DNA of 7,186 nucleotides from Deltaproteobacteria bacterium RIFCSPHIGHO2_12_FULL_43_9 (GTDB taxonomy: Bacteria; Bdellovibrionota; O2-12-FULL-43-9). Positions 1 to 5,293 of the stretch are shown one piece after another. Both the position numbers and the translations under genes were made by a program. The notes under the pieces are model-generated. The model was not told where the DNA came from. It saw nothing but the letters and a program-made list of their open reading frames with translations, and did no database searches. The first letter of the stretch is position 1, and every line of letters begins with the position of its first letter. The stretch spans positions 1 through 7,186 of the forward strand of contig MGRR01000121.1 in the NCBI GenBank assembly GCA_001798265.1, given 5' to 3'.

Positions 1-2
1 GG

Positions 3-66
3 CTCCTCGCAATGACGGGAGAGATCCCCGTTTTCACGGGGATGACAGGCCTCGCTCGCAATGACG
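3..66. repeat. Hairpin repeat element R1 (probably continues past the left edge)
   Basis: The core is a perfect 8-bp stem (24-31 with 36-43, loop TTTC) followed by GAC. The 23 bases at 24-46 are identical to 3805-3827. On both sides lie tags that read CGTCATTGCGAG on the minus strand (66-55 and 17-6), the same tag seen at 4945-4956 and 4966-4977. It begins 20 nt beyond the yhaM stop codon, in that transcript's 3' region. No U-rich run follows the stem on the minus strand, so it is not a canonical terminator. Confidence 0.8.
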
Positions 67-86
67 AGGGAGAGATAACTAATTTT

Positions 87-1046
87 CTATTCTAATCCAA
101 CCCCAAGTGGTCCGGTGAAAAAGTATCTGTCATAAATCTTGTGGTGACTGGTCCAGCCTTTATTAGATTTCTCTTTCTCTATGAATGACAGGACACCCTC
201 AATTTTGGAATCAAGATTATCGAGAAAATGGAATACAATTGCCTCCAGGAACTTTGGTCTCTTTGGGGACCCGAATGCATATTCTCCATGATGCGAAAGT
301 ATCATGTGAAGGAGTGCGTTTCTTAAATTGCCAGGAAAACCTTCTATCTTTTTTATTTCATTCTCAATAAATAAAGCACCCTGGGTTATATGCCCTATCA
401 GTTTGCCCTCATCGCTGTATTCAAAGTTTACATCGTAGGAAAGCTCAAATATTTTGCCGATGTCGTGATAAAAACAGGCTGACATTAGGAGATCGCGGTT
501 TAAGGTTTTGTATAATGGGGTAATCGCGTCTACCAACGCGCAGAGTGAAAGAACGTGCTGCAAAAGACCACCGATATAGACATGATGTACGCCTGTCGCG
601 GCCGGGGCTTTTTTATATTTTTCTGTTATAGAAACATTGGAAAATATATTTTCCGCGAGCTTCTTCAGGTTGGGATTCTTTAAACCCTGAACATATGATG
701 TAAGCTCTCCAAACATTTCATCGATATCTCTTTTTGAGACCGGCAGAAAATCTTTTGGATCAACTTCGCCTACCATGGCTTTTGTCAGATCCTGGAGTAT
801 TAGCTGAAGCTTTCCCTGATAAACGTTCGCGTGACCCATGACGCTGACAACATCTCCGCGATCGAACTGTGAACCGAGTGCTTCAGCGTCATCCCAAACC
901 CTTGCGCCTATTTCACCGGACTTATCCATTAGTGTAATGTTCAGATATGGTTTCCCGTTTTTAGCAACCTGTATTGCTTTTGATTTAACCAGATATGTTG
1001 AGTTGATAATGGCTTTGTCGGTTAAAGCAGAAATCGGAACCCGCAT
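87..1046 (-). CDS. yhaM: YhaM-family 3'-5' exoribonuclease (OB-fold + HD domain)
   Basis: Predicted cytoplasmic 3'-to-5' exoribonuclease. Known YhaM proteins bind single-stranded RNA or DNA through an N-terminal OB fold and cut with a metal-dependent HD domain. The 319 residues match the family length (B. subtilis YhaM is about 314). The OB fold spans roughly residues 12-88. The HD domain shows H154-H155, the GGLLQH segment ending at H164, H194-D195 in HDIGK, H219 in GHITQG, H252-H253 in LSHHGEYAFGSPKRP, and D276/D279 in FLDNLDSK. All of these are family hallmarks, so the metal site appears intact. The ATG start is supported by AAGGA (1058-1054, minus strand) 7 nt upstream, inside the end of the permease gene, which stops only 3 nt before this start. 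The two are therefore probably co-transcribed and coupled. Family assignment is firm. The true substrate in this organism is not shown. Confidence 0.9.
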   Translation of the reverse strand: MRVPISALTDKAIINSTYLVKSKAIQVAKNGKPYLNITLMDKSGEIGARVWDDAEALGSQFDRGDVVSVMGHANVYQGKLQLILQDLTKAMVGEVDPKDFLPVSKRDIDEMFGELTSYVQGLKNPNLKKLAENIFSNVSITEKYKKAPAATGVHHVYIGGLLQHVLSLCALVDAITPLYKTLNRDLLMSACFYHDIGKIFELSYDVNFEYSDEGKLIGHITQGALFIENEIKKIEGFPGNLRNALLHMILSHHGEYAFGSPKRPKFLEAIVFHFLDNLDSKIEGVLSFIEKEKSNKGWTSHHKIYDRYFFTGPLGVGLE

Positions 1047-1049
1047 TAA

Positions 1050-2129
1050 TTAATCCTTACTCTTACAATCATTGCAACTTTTCTTTTTTATTAAATCGCG
1101 GGTCACACTATAGAGTAGAATCGGAGCAAATATCAATGCTCCAACCCATTTTATCAGTGAAGGCATAAGCTCCCCACCTGCATACACAAAAGATCTGATA
1201 TCGATTTGGAGTGCTGAAAGGAATGATTCAAATAGGATTCCGCACATCAGGCTAACCAAGCTTATGCATATTAAATAGATGAAAAGTGCCCTTTTTCCAA
1301 TGAATTTGCCAACCATCGTAAAGGTAGCAACATTCGTCGCCGGCCCCGCCAATAGAAATACCAAAACCGCACCCGGCCCCACCCCTTTGAGTAATAGGGC
1401 TGCGGCAATTGGGGTTGAAGAGGAGGCGCATATGTAGATTGGAATTCCTATGGCAAGAAGGATAAGCATGGCCGGCAGACCAGATCCTAGATAATTCTGG
1501 AGGAATGACGTGGGAATCGCGGCGCTAATTATTCCTGCGGCAAGAAAACCAATTAAGAGCCACTTAGAGAGTTCATGAAGAAATTCGCCAAAGGAGAACC
1601 TGAACGCAGCCCTTATCCTGTCCCAAAATGTATGGGGACAACCATTGCCACCTGGGAGGATTGAACATATTTGGCACCGGGCTGGCTCTTCCTGGCCTGT
1701 AGGTTCAACTTCAGCAGGGAGACAAATATTTGCCACAATACCAGTAATGATGGCTGTAACAATTGCCGCAATGGGTCTGACTATTGTGTAGATTGGCCCT
1801 AAGAGGGCATAGGAGATTGCAATCGAATCGACACCGGTTTCGGGGGTCGAAATAAGGAAAGCTAAGGTTGATCCCTTTGAGGCCTTGCGCTGCCTTAAAT
1901 GAAGCGCGGCAGGCACTGCTCCACATGAACAGAGTGGCAATGGAAGCCCTAATAGGGTTGCCTTTAAAACTGAGAGAAAATTTGGCTTCCCGAGATGTCT
2001 TGATACATCCTTGGGGGATATCCATGCATAAAGAATTCCGGAGATAACAAACCCAAAAATAACGTAAACTGCTGACTCAAAATATATATTCCATGTTTCT
2101 TCCAAAATCCTTATTACAATATCAACCAC
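1050..2129 (-). CDS. SO_0444-type metal (Cu/Zn) efflux permease, PF03773/DUF318 family
   Basis: Inner-membrane permease of the DUF318/ArsP-like superfamily, most like the SO_0444 Cu/Zn efflux group. Visible hallmarks are GLPLPLCSCGAVP at residues 61-73, FLISTPETGVDS at 91-102, and GIPIYICASSSTPIAAALLL near 228-247 followed by the AGPATN motif at 261-266. Two hydrophobic halves of about four helices each flank a cytoplasmic loop at 137-170. That loop carries a Cys-rich cluster (C152, C155, C164, H166), and the tail has a second pair (C352, C355); both are plausible metal ligands. The start is GTG at 2129-2127. An in-frame TAG two codons upstream rules out a longer protein, and the G-rich stretch before it is an imperfect ribosome binding site. 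A TTG at codon 9 is a possible alternative start. It is the first gene of an apparent operon with yhaM. Metal specificity (Cu, Zn or organoarsenical) cannot be read from the sequence. Confidence 0.88.
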   Translation of the reverse strand: MVDIVIRILEETWNIYFESAVYVIFGFVISGILYAWISPKDVSRHLGKPNFLSVLKATLLGLPLPLCSCGAVPAALHLRQRKASKGSTLAFLISTPETGVDSIAISYALLGPIYTIVRPIAAIVTAIITGIVANICLPAEVEPTGQEEPARCQICSILPGGNGCPHTFWDRIRAAFRFSFGEFLHELSKWLLIGFLAAGIISAAIPTSFLQNYLGSGLPAMLILLAIGIPIYICASSSTPIAAALLLKGVGPGAVLVFLLAGPATNVATFTMVGKFIGKRALFIYLICISLVSLMCGILFESFLSALQIDIRSFVYAGGELMPSLIKWVGALIFAPILLYSVTRDLIKKKSCNDCKSKD

Positions 2130-2322
2130 ACCCTACCCCGAATGTGTAAAGATTTTCGCAGACGTAACGATATCATCACACTCTAAAAAACAAAAACTGT
2201 TGCATTTTTACAACAGATGAAGCTTCTTTATTACAGATTATAGGTCTTTTAGTAAACTTTGTACCACTTTCGTTTGTGGCATGGCTCTTGCTGTCATAGT
2301 CAGGGTGGGAGTCTGCGAATAT
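2130..2322. other. Intergenic region between divergent genes, AT-rich
   Basis: This stretch separates the minus-strand permease from the plus-strand small gene and should hold promoters for both. I see no convincing consensus promoter. The best plus-strand candidate is TTTACA (2207-2212), 16 nt, TATTAC (2229-2234), which is only a partial match. It overlaps the inverted repeat at 2197-2216. Reading frames through this stretch are short and lack supported starts. Confidence 0.5.
2197..2216. promoter_or_regulatory. Candidate operator: inverted repeat CTGTTG-N8-CAACAG
   Basis: A perfect 6-bp inverted repeat with an 8-nt AT-rich spacer lies about 70 nt upstream of the permease start. The half-site spacing (14 nt centre to centre) suits a dimeric repressor, and a metal-efflux gene is often controlled by a metal-responsive regulator. 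No regulator gene is present in the window and the half-sites do not match an operator I can name. A chance palindrome or weak hairpin is an alternative. Confidence 0.3.
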
Positions 2323-2396
2323 GTCATTCCGGTGAAAACCGGAATCTCAGTTTTTTGATCCCGACTTTCGTCGGGATGACATGGAGTCGGGATGAT
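2323..2396. repeat. Hairpin repeat element R2
   Basis: There are two adjacent perfect 8-bp stems: 2326-2333 with 2338-2345 (loop GAAA), and 2358-2365 with 2370-2377 (loop TTTC). The whole unit is bounded by inverted GTCAT (2323-2327) and ATGAC (2376-2380), so it could fold as a cruciform. The right end is partly duplicated: TCGGGATGAC (2371-2380) recurs as TCGGGATGAT (2387-2396). The element stops 14 nt before the ATG of the small gene. Confidence 0.85.
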
Positions 2397-2398
2397 AT

Positions 2399-2404
2399 GG
2401 AGGA
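2399..2404 (+). promoter_or_regulatory. Strong ribosome binding site of the 65-aa gene
   Basis: GGAGGA sits 6 nt before the ATG at 2411, an ideal spacing. It is the main evidence that the small downstream frame is translated, and it favours 2411 over the in-frame ATG at 2417. It lies just 2 nt beyond repeat R2. Confidence 0.7.
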
Positions 2405-2410
2405 ATAATA

Positions 2411-2608
2411 ATGTCGATGTCTGTAACTGCAAAGATTGAACCCATAAAAGAAGTGGATCCAATCAAGCTGAAAGCCGAAGATATATATTTGGAATTGAAG
2501 AAAAATGGATATTCTCAAAAAGAGTTATTAAATTTTATATCTTGTCTGATCGAAAAGATAACCGAAGAGAAGAAGAGAAACCAAAGTAGAACCCTTGTTT
2601 CTGTTTAA
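2411..2608 (+). CDS. Small hypothetical protein, 65 aa
   Basis: I do not recognise this protein. It is rich in Lys and Glu, has no signal peptide or membrane segment, and looks mostly helical: residues 18-31 and 35-56 would form amphipathic helices split by an NGYS turn. It has one Cys (C45). The size and helix-turn-helix-like layout would suit a small regulator, antitoxin-like or adaptor protein, but no motif supports choosing one. Support for it being real comes from the near-perfect GGAGGA site and the lack of any competing gene. Its last 4 bases overlap the end of the convergent HAMP gene, so the two stop codons interlock (2606-2608 plus strand; 2607-2605 minus strand) and there is no room for a terminator between them. 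Confidence 0.6.
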   Translation: MSMSVTAKIEPIKEVDPIKLKAEDIYLELKKNGYSQKELLNFISCLIEKITEEKKRNQSRTLVSV

Positions 2609-3054
2609 CCCCCCTTCTTACCCCTTGCAAACTCATCCAGAAGTTTATTCAAAAGCTGGGATAGATTGTCTAGCCTGTCCCTTTTTCTGAACTTTACCCT
2701 GATGGATAAATCCCCCCCCAGTACTTTGGTAAGATCCTCTTCCAGACGATGAATTGGGCCGGCAAACCGGTGAGAAATTATTACTCCCCAGAAGAAAATA
2801 AACACAAAAACAATTGGTAATCCAATCAACATAATGTAACCAATCTTTTTTAGGACAGGTACTAAATGCGCGTAAATCGCATCCGGGAAAGCCAATTCCT
2901 GAGCCATCATCTCTGCCATGAGGTAATATAGGCAGGCAGCCACTAAAAATGCTGGCACAATCGCGGAAATGATGATCATAAAAAGATATCTTCTCTGAAT
3001 GTCACCCCGGATAAAATATTTTTTCCTGACTATGTATTGTTTTTGCTCCTCCAT
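2605..3054 (-). CDS. Two-TM HAMP-domain membrane protein without an output domain
   Basis: Inner-membrane protein of 149 residues. A basic cytoplasmic N-terminus (1-22) leads into TM1 (about 23-46), a short periplasmic loop (47-68), TM2 (about 70-93), then a single HAMP domain (94-142) with the conserved Pro (P100 in RFAGPIHRLEEDL) and a second amphipathic helix (DRLDNLSQLLNKLLDEF). The protein ends in a basic tail right after HAMP, where a kinase, methyl-accepting or cyclase domain would normally follow. HAMP domains convert transmembrane movement into signals, so it may act by partnering another protein. The ATG overlaps the DUF3047 stop codon by one base (TAATG). Only a G-rich stretch lies upstream, so translation probably depends on coupling. 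The coding strand has a run of eight G (2719-2712) at codons 112-114 (Leu-Gly-Gly). Domain call is firm; function is unknown. Confidence 0.85.
   Translation of the reverse strand: MEEQKQYIVRKKYFIRGDIQRRYLFMIIISAIVPAFLVAACLYYLMAEMMAQELAFPDAIYAHLVPVLKKIGYIMLIGLPIVFVFIFFWGVIISHRFAGPIHRLEEDLTKVLGGDLSIRVKFRKRDRLDNLSQLLNKLLDEFARGKKGG
2712..2719 (-). other. Homopolymer G8 inside the HAMP gene
   Basis: A run of eight G on the coding strand encodes the Gly-Gly turn between the HAMP helices. Such runs can change length during replication. A gain or loss of one base would remove the second HAMP helix. It could equally be chance or a sequencing-sensitive site. Confidence 0.5.
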
Positions 3055-3704
3055 TACGATGGCCCCCCCACGTTAACATAACGCACATTTCCCTCAGACC
3101 ACTGTTTTTCATCATCCGCGTCTACAAGAATTCCAACTGCTCCCGGAAGACGCGCAGGTTTTTCACCAAAAGCCCTTACATAATCCTGAAGAACATTTCT
3201 GTTTTCGGTTTTCCATGTCATTGTTTCAGCCCCTGATTCCGCAACAATTATTTTCATATTCTTTGTTACAGCACTATTATAAATCGTATCCTTGGGCGCC
3301 TTTGGATCCCATGCATAGGCAATGGCCTTACTATTAAGGAATATACGGGCCGGAAACACTATAATGACCCTCATTGGATAATCTTCGCTTTGTCTGGATA
3401 AATCCCCCTGCCTCGGTGGAAATTTTTCCACCCTCCATTCCCAGCTTAATATCGGATTCTTTGTCAAATCCCAGTTTGCAACCTCTGAATAAAGAGCTGA
3501 TGAATTTTCCTTGGTACGGCCAAAAAGAAAACCCTCTTTTACGCCATACTCTGTCTTTCCGTTGAATATTTTCTCTTTCCACTCTGTTTTTAAAACCGAT
3601 TCGGAAGGGAAACTGTATGTGCGAATGTACCCTGAGAGGGTAGCAATTGAAATTAACGGCAACAGGCATATCACAATAAAGAGTAATCCAGGGTGCGTTT
3701 TCAT
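3054..3704 (-). CDS. Exported DUF3047 family protein
   Basis: This is a 216-residue protein with an N-terminal hydrophobic segment (residues 6-25, after MKTH), either a Sec signal peptide or an uncleaved anchor, so the rest is probably periplasmic. DUF3047 hallmarks are visible in order: LSWEWRVEKFP (86-96), DYPMRVIIVFP (108-118), IAYAWDP (128-134) and the acidic VDADDE (194-199) near the end. The family is predicted to be beta-rich and has no established function. No Shine-Dalgarno sequence precedes the ATG, but a TATAAA box lies 5 nt upstream. The next gene (HAMP protein) starts within its stop codon, so the two are almost certainly co-expressed. Seven G in a row (3069-3063) precede the last two codons and the stop. 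A sensory or envelope role together with the HAMP partner is inference. Confidence 0.85.
   Translation of the reverse strand: MKTHPGLLFIVICLLPLISIATLSGYIRTYSFPSESVLKTEWKEKIFNGKTEYGVKEGFLFGRTKENSSALYSEVANWDLTKNPILSWEWRVEKFPPRQGDLSRQSEDYPMRVIIVFPARIFLNSKAIAYAWDPKAPKDTIYNSAVTKNMKIIVAESGAETMTWKTENRNVLQDYVRAFGEKPARLPGAVGILVDADDEKQWSEGNVRYVNVGGPS
3063..3069 (-). other. G7 run in G_GGG_GGG register just before the DUF3047 stop
   Basis: The codons run GTG GGG GGG CCA TCG TAA. A shift of -1 on the G run would read GCC ATC GTA and then enter the HAMP protein's own ATG in frame, bypassing the stop and joining the two genes through three extra codons. The register is directly visible; whether slippage ever occurs is unknown. 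See the finding for the topology argument against it. Confidence 0.4.
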
Positions 3705-3709
3705 TGATA

Positions 3710-3740
3710 TTTATAAGATTAACCAAAAAAGCGGCTTCAA
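3710..3740 (-). promoter_or_regulatory. Candidate promoter of the DUF3047-HAMP pair
   Basis: On the minus strand TTGAAG (3740-3735) and TATAAA (3715-3710) are 19 nt apart; shifting the second box by one base (TTATAA, 3716-3711) gives 18 nt. The boxes are reasonable but the spacing is long. The -10 box ends only 5 nt before the ATG, so the transcript would start at or within a few bases of it, in agreement with the missing Shine-Dalgarno sequence. Confidence 0.4.
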
Positions 3741-3764
3741 TCAACGGGAATCCACATTTTTAGG

Positions 3765-3848
3765 TCATTCCCGCGAACGCGGGAATCCAGAAAAGGGGCG
3801 CTGGATCCCCGTTTTCACGGGGATGACTAACTTTTTCACGGGGATGAC
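3765..3848. repeat. Hairpin repeat element R3
   Basis: The first stem (3767-3774 with 3779-3786, loop GAAC) fits the pattern ATTCCC-N8-GGGAAT. The second (3805-3812 with 3817-3824, loop TTTC) plus GAC is identical over 23 bases to 24-46 in R1. GTCAT (3765-3769) and ATGAC (3823-3827) bound the unit. The right end is duplicated: the 16 bases at 3812-3827 recur at 3833-3848, a 21-nt period. It lies 10 nt beyond the App1-like gene's stop and about 60 nt before the DUF3047 start. No U-rich run follows either stem on the minus strand. Confidence 0.85.
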
Positions 3849-3858
3849 AGTATACGGA

Positions 3859-4884
3859 TCAACGCCTGTCTAACTCCTCTATATACTTAGCTCCGGGGAG
3901 GGGTTCCTCTTTTGTAAGGTGGGGACGAACCGGGAATGTCTCACGCCACCAGTTTTTAACCTTTTGTGCCAGGGAGAATTTGGCCTGGGCAAACACCACG
4001 TCCTGCGGGATAAGAGACTCGCTTTTTAGAAACTCCAACACGCTCTTCGAAAACTCATTTAAAAGAAAGCCCCTGTTATAAAGATCGATCAGGGATTCAC
4101 CCAGTTTTTCATTTGAAAATTTGTAGACACCCATAATCTCCCGAACAACCCTGACAAGCCCCTCTTTGGATATTTTGCCTTCCTGCAACAGATGAACAGC
4201 CGCCTGAAATGAATTAACTGTTGGCACGAGCCTCTCTCCGAATTTTTCAAAATATGAGATGTCACTTCCCGAAACAACATTTATATAAATTAATTCTATT
4301 GGGTCATGTATGGGTAAGTTAGCAATCAGCTTAAAAATTTCGGTAATTTCATTCTCTTCCACCCCGAAAGATTGCAGAAGGGCCCTTAACTCACTTCCAA
4401 CAATTCTTCTGGCGATTATATCGGAATAGAGGGAATAGATAACCGCGTCGCTCTCACTGTCATCACCAAAAGCAACCTCAGGAATCGAGAGAGGCAACGA
4501 GGCCCTGCTCCTAAGGAGGGAAGCCACCTTGAAGCCAATATGCTTCTTTAACATTCCAAACTTCATTTTTCTTAGGTGGGTTAATTGATTTTTTAAAATC
4601 ACCCCTTCGCACACAATTCCATCCAGCTCTATTTTTTTAAGCAGTGTCCGCCTCATCTGCTCAGGAGAGGCCGAGAGAAAAATAATCGGGTTTTTTTGTG
4701 AAGCTTCTCCCGGCCCACGATAAAGCTCCTTTATCAGTGTGACCGTTCCCGGAACATTCTCCTTCTTTTCAGCCTTCTCAAACGCGGTCCTGATGTAATC
4801 CCTAACAGACTCTAGTTCCGTTGAGAGATATGTCTTATCTATGTCCCAGCGATATATATTTTTAAATGTATACCGATTCCTCAT
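3859..4884 (-). CDS. App1-like (DUF2183) HAD-fold phosphatase with C-terminal extension
   Basis: Predicted cytoplasmic HAD-superfamily phosphatase related to the catalytic domain of App1, the yeast phosphatidate phosphatase. HAD motifs appear in order: motif I DIDKT (D14 nucleophile, D16 acid/base, T18), motif II FLSASPEQ (S71), a likely motif III lysine in HIGFKVASLL (K119), and motif IV FGDDSESDAVIY (D141, D142, D146). LSASP and GDDSESD are strong App1 signatures. Family members usually read DIDDT, so Lys at position 17 is a small variation; both catalytic Asp remain. Residues 160-341 form a helix-rich region I cannot assign, with a basic C-terminus. The ATG has only a weak TAGG upstream. 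Divergent transcription from the xseB promoter region is likely; the best minus-strand boxes (TGGTCA-17-TATACA, about 4929-4901) are poor. Lipid phosphatase activity is inferred from the family, not shown; a phosphoprotein or sugar-phosphate substrate is possible. Confidence 0.78.
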   Translation of the reverse strand: MRNRYTFKNIYRWDIDKTYLSTELESVRDYIRTAFEKAEKKENVPGTVTLIKELYRGPGEASQKNPIIFLSASPEQMRRTLLKKIELDGIVCEGVILKNQLTHLRKMKFGMLKKHIGFKVASLLRSRASLPLSIPEVAFGDDSESDAVIYSLYSDIIARRIVGSELRALLQSFGVEENEITEIFKLIANLPIHDPIELIYINVVSGSDISYFEKFGERLVPTVNSFQAAVHLLQEGKISKEGLVRVVREIMGVYKFSNEKLGESLIDLYNRGFLLNEFSKSVLEFLKSESLIPQDVVFAQAKFSLAQKVKNWWRETFPVRPHLTKEEPLPGAKYIEELDRR

Positions 4885-4910
4885 ATAGTTTGCCTAACAT
4901 TGTATACCGT

Positions 4911-4938
4911 TTGACTTGAATTTTGACCACAGTATAAT
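4911..4938 (+). promoter_or_regulatory. Sigma70-type promoter of the xseB-ispA-dxs operon
   Basis: TTGACT (4911-4916) and a perfect TATAAT (4933-4938) are separated by 16 nt, five of six and six of six matches to the consensus. Transcription should start near 4945, at the left edge of repeat R4, giving a leader of about 115 nt before xseB. Confidence 0.75.
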
Positions 4939-4944
4939 CACCGT

Positions 4945-5046
4945 CGTCATTGCGAGCGAACCACCCGTCATTGCGAGCGAAGCGAAGCAATCTCGCGTTG
5001 AGATCCCTCGCTTCGCTCGGGATGACGAGAGCCGCTCGGGATGACG
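4945..5046. repeat. Hairpin repeat element R4 in the xseB leader
   Basis: The tag CGTCATTGCGAGCGAA occurs at 4945-4960 and again at 4966-4981 (21-nt period). CGCTCGGGATGACG occurs at 5014-5027 and 5033-5046 (19-nt period), so both edges are duplicated around a central unit at 4966-5027. Inside it, GAGCGAAGCG (4975-4984) is perfectly complementary to 5009-5018, a 10-bp stem, and GTCAT/ATGAC (4967-4971, 5022-5026) extends the pairing. The tag is shared with R1. It lies between the promoter and the xseB ribosome binding site. Confidence 0.85.
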
Positions 5047-5059
5047 TTTTGGAGCACAT

Positions 5060-5293
5060 ATGTCAGAGCCCTCTTTTGAGACATCTTTAAACAGATTGGA
5101 GAAAATAGTCACACAGCTTGAAGGCGGAAAGCTATCCCTCGAGGAATCAGTCAAAACATTTGAGGAGGGGATGAAGCTCGCGCTCTCCTGCCAAAAGCTA
5201 ATCTCCGAGGCTGAAAAAAAGATAGAGATTTTAACAAAGGGGGAGGATGGCCTACCACATAGAGAACCCTTTAAAGAGGAGGAGGAAGGGTGA
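5060..5293 (+). CDS. xseB: Exodeoxyribonuclease VII small subunit
   Basis: Small subunit of exonuclease VII, which with the large catalytic subunit XseA degrades single-stranded DNA to oligonucleotides in the cytoplasm. The 77 residues are the usual size. The helical hairpin is unmistakable: SFETSLNRLEKIVTQLEGG (5-23), then LSLEESVKTFEEGMKL (25-40), then the long second helix ending in EAEKKIEIL (50-58), with an acidic tail. Family members carry the same LE.IV..LE.G.L.LEES...FE.G motif. GGAG (5051-5054) lies 5 nt before the ATG. It is the first gene of the operon, and its stop overlaps the ispA start (GTGA). xseA is not in the window, which is common. Confidence 0.95.
   Translation: MSEPSFETSLNRLEKIVTQLEGGKLSLEESVKTFEEGMKLALSCQKLISEAEKKIEILTKGEDGLPHREPFKEEEEG

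Noticed and set aside
2238..2518. Minus-strand open frames over R2 (giving ...PVFTGMT-type peptide)
   Set aside because: The codable stretch is the palindromic repeat itself, and the frames run antisense to the better-supported 65-aa gene. No start site is supported.
3765..3848. Rho-independent terminator for the App1-like gene
   Set aside because: The stems are strong, but no U-rich run follows them on the minus strand, and the same hairpins occur in leaders and other places, so they are better called repeats.
3334..3873. Open frames on both strands overlapping the DUF3047 gene and R3
   Set aside because: They are shadows of the DUF3047 gene, which has a signal peptide and family motifs. 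The plus-strand frame ends in repeat-derived sequence.
4945..5046. CRISPR array
   Set aside because: The duplicated tags are too few, unequal in spacing and internally palindromic, with no unique spacers of regular length and no cas genes.
4894..5154. Minus-strand open frames reading through repeat R4 and into xseB
   Set aside because: They translate the repeat into the low-complexity ...SLAMT-type peptides typical of such elements, lack a ribosome binding site, and overlap a certain gene.
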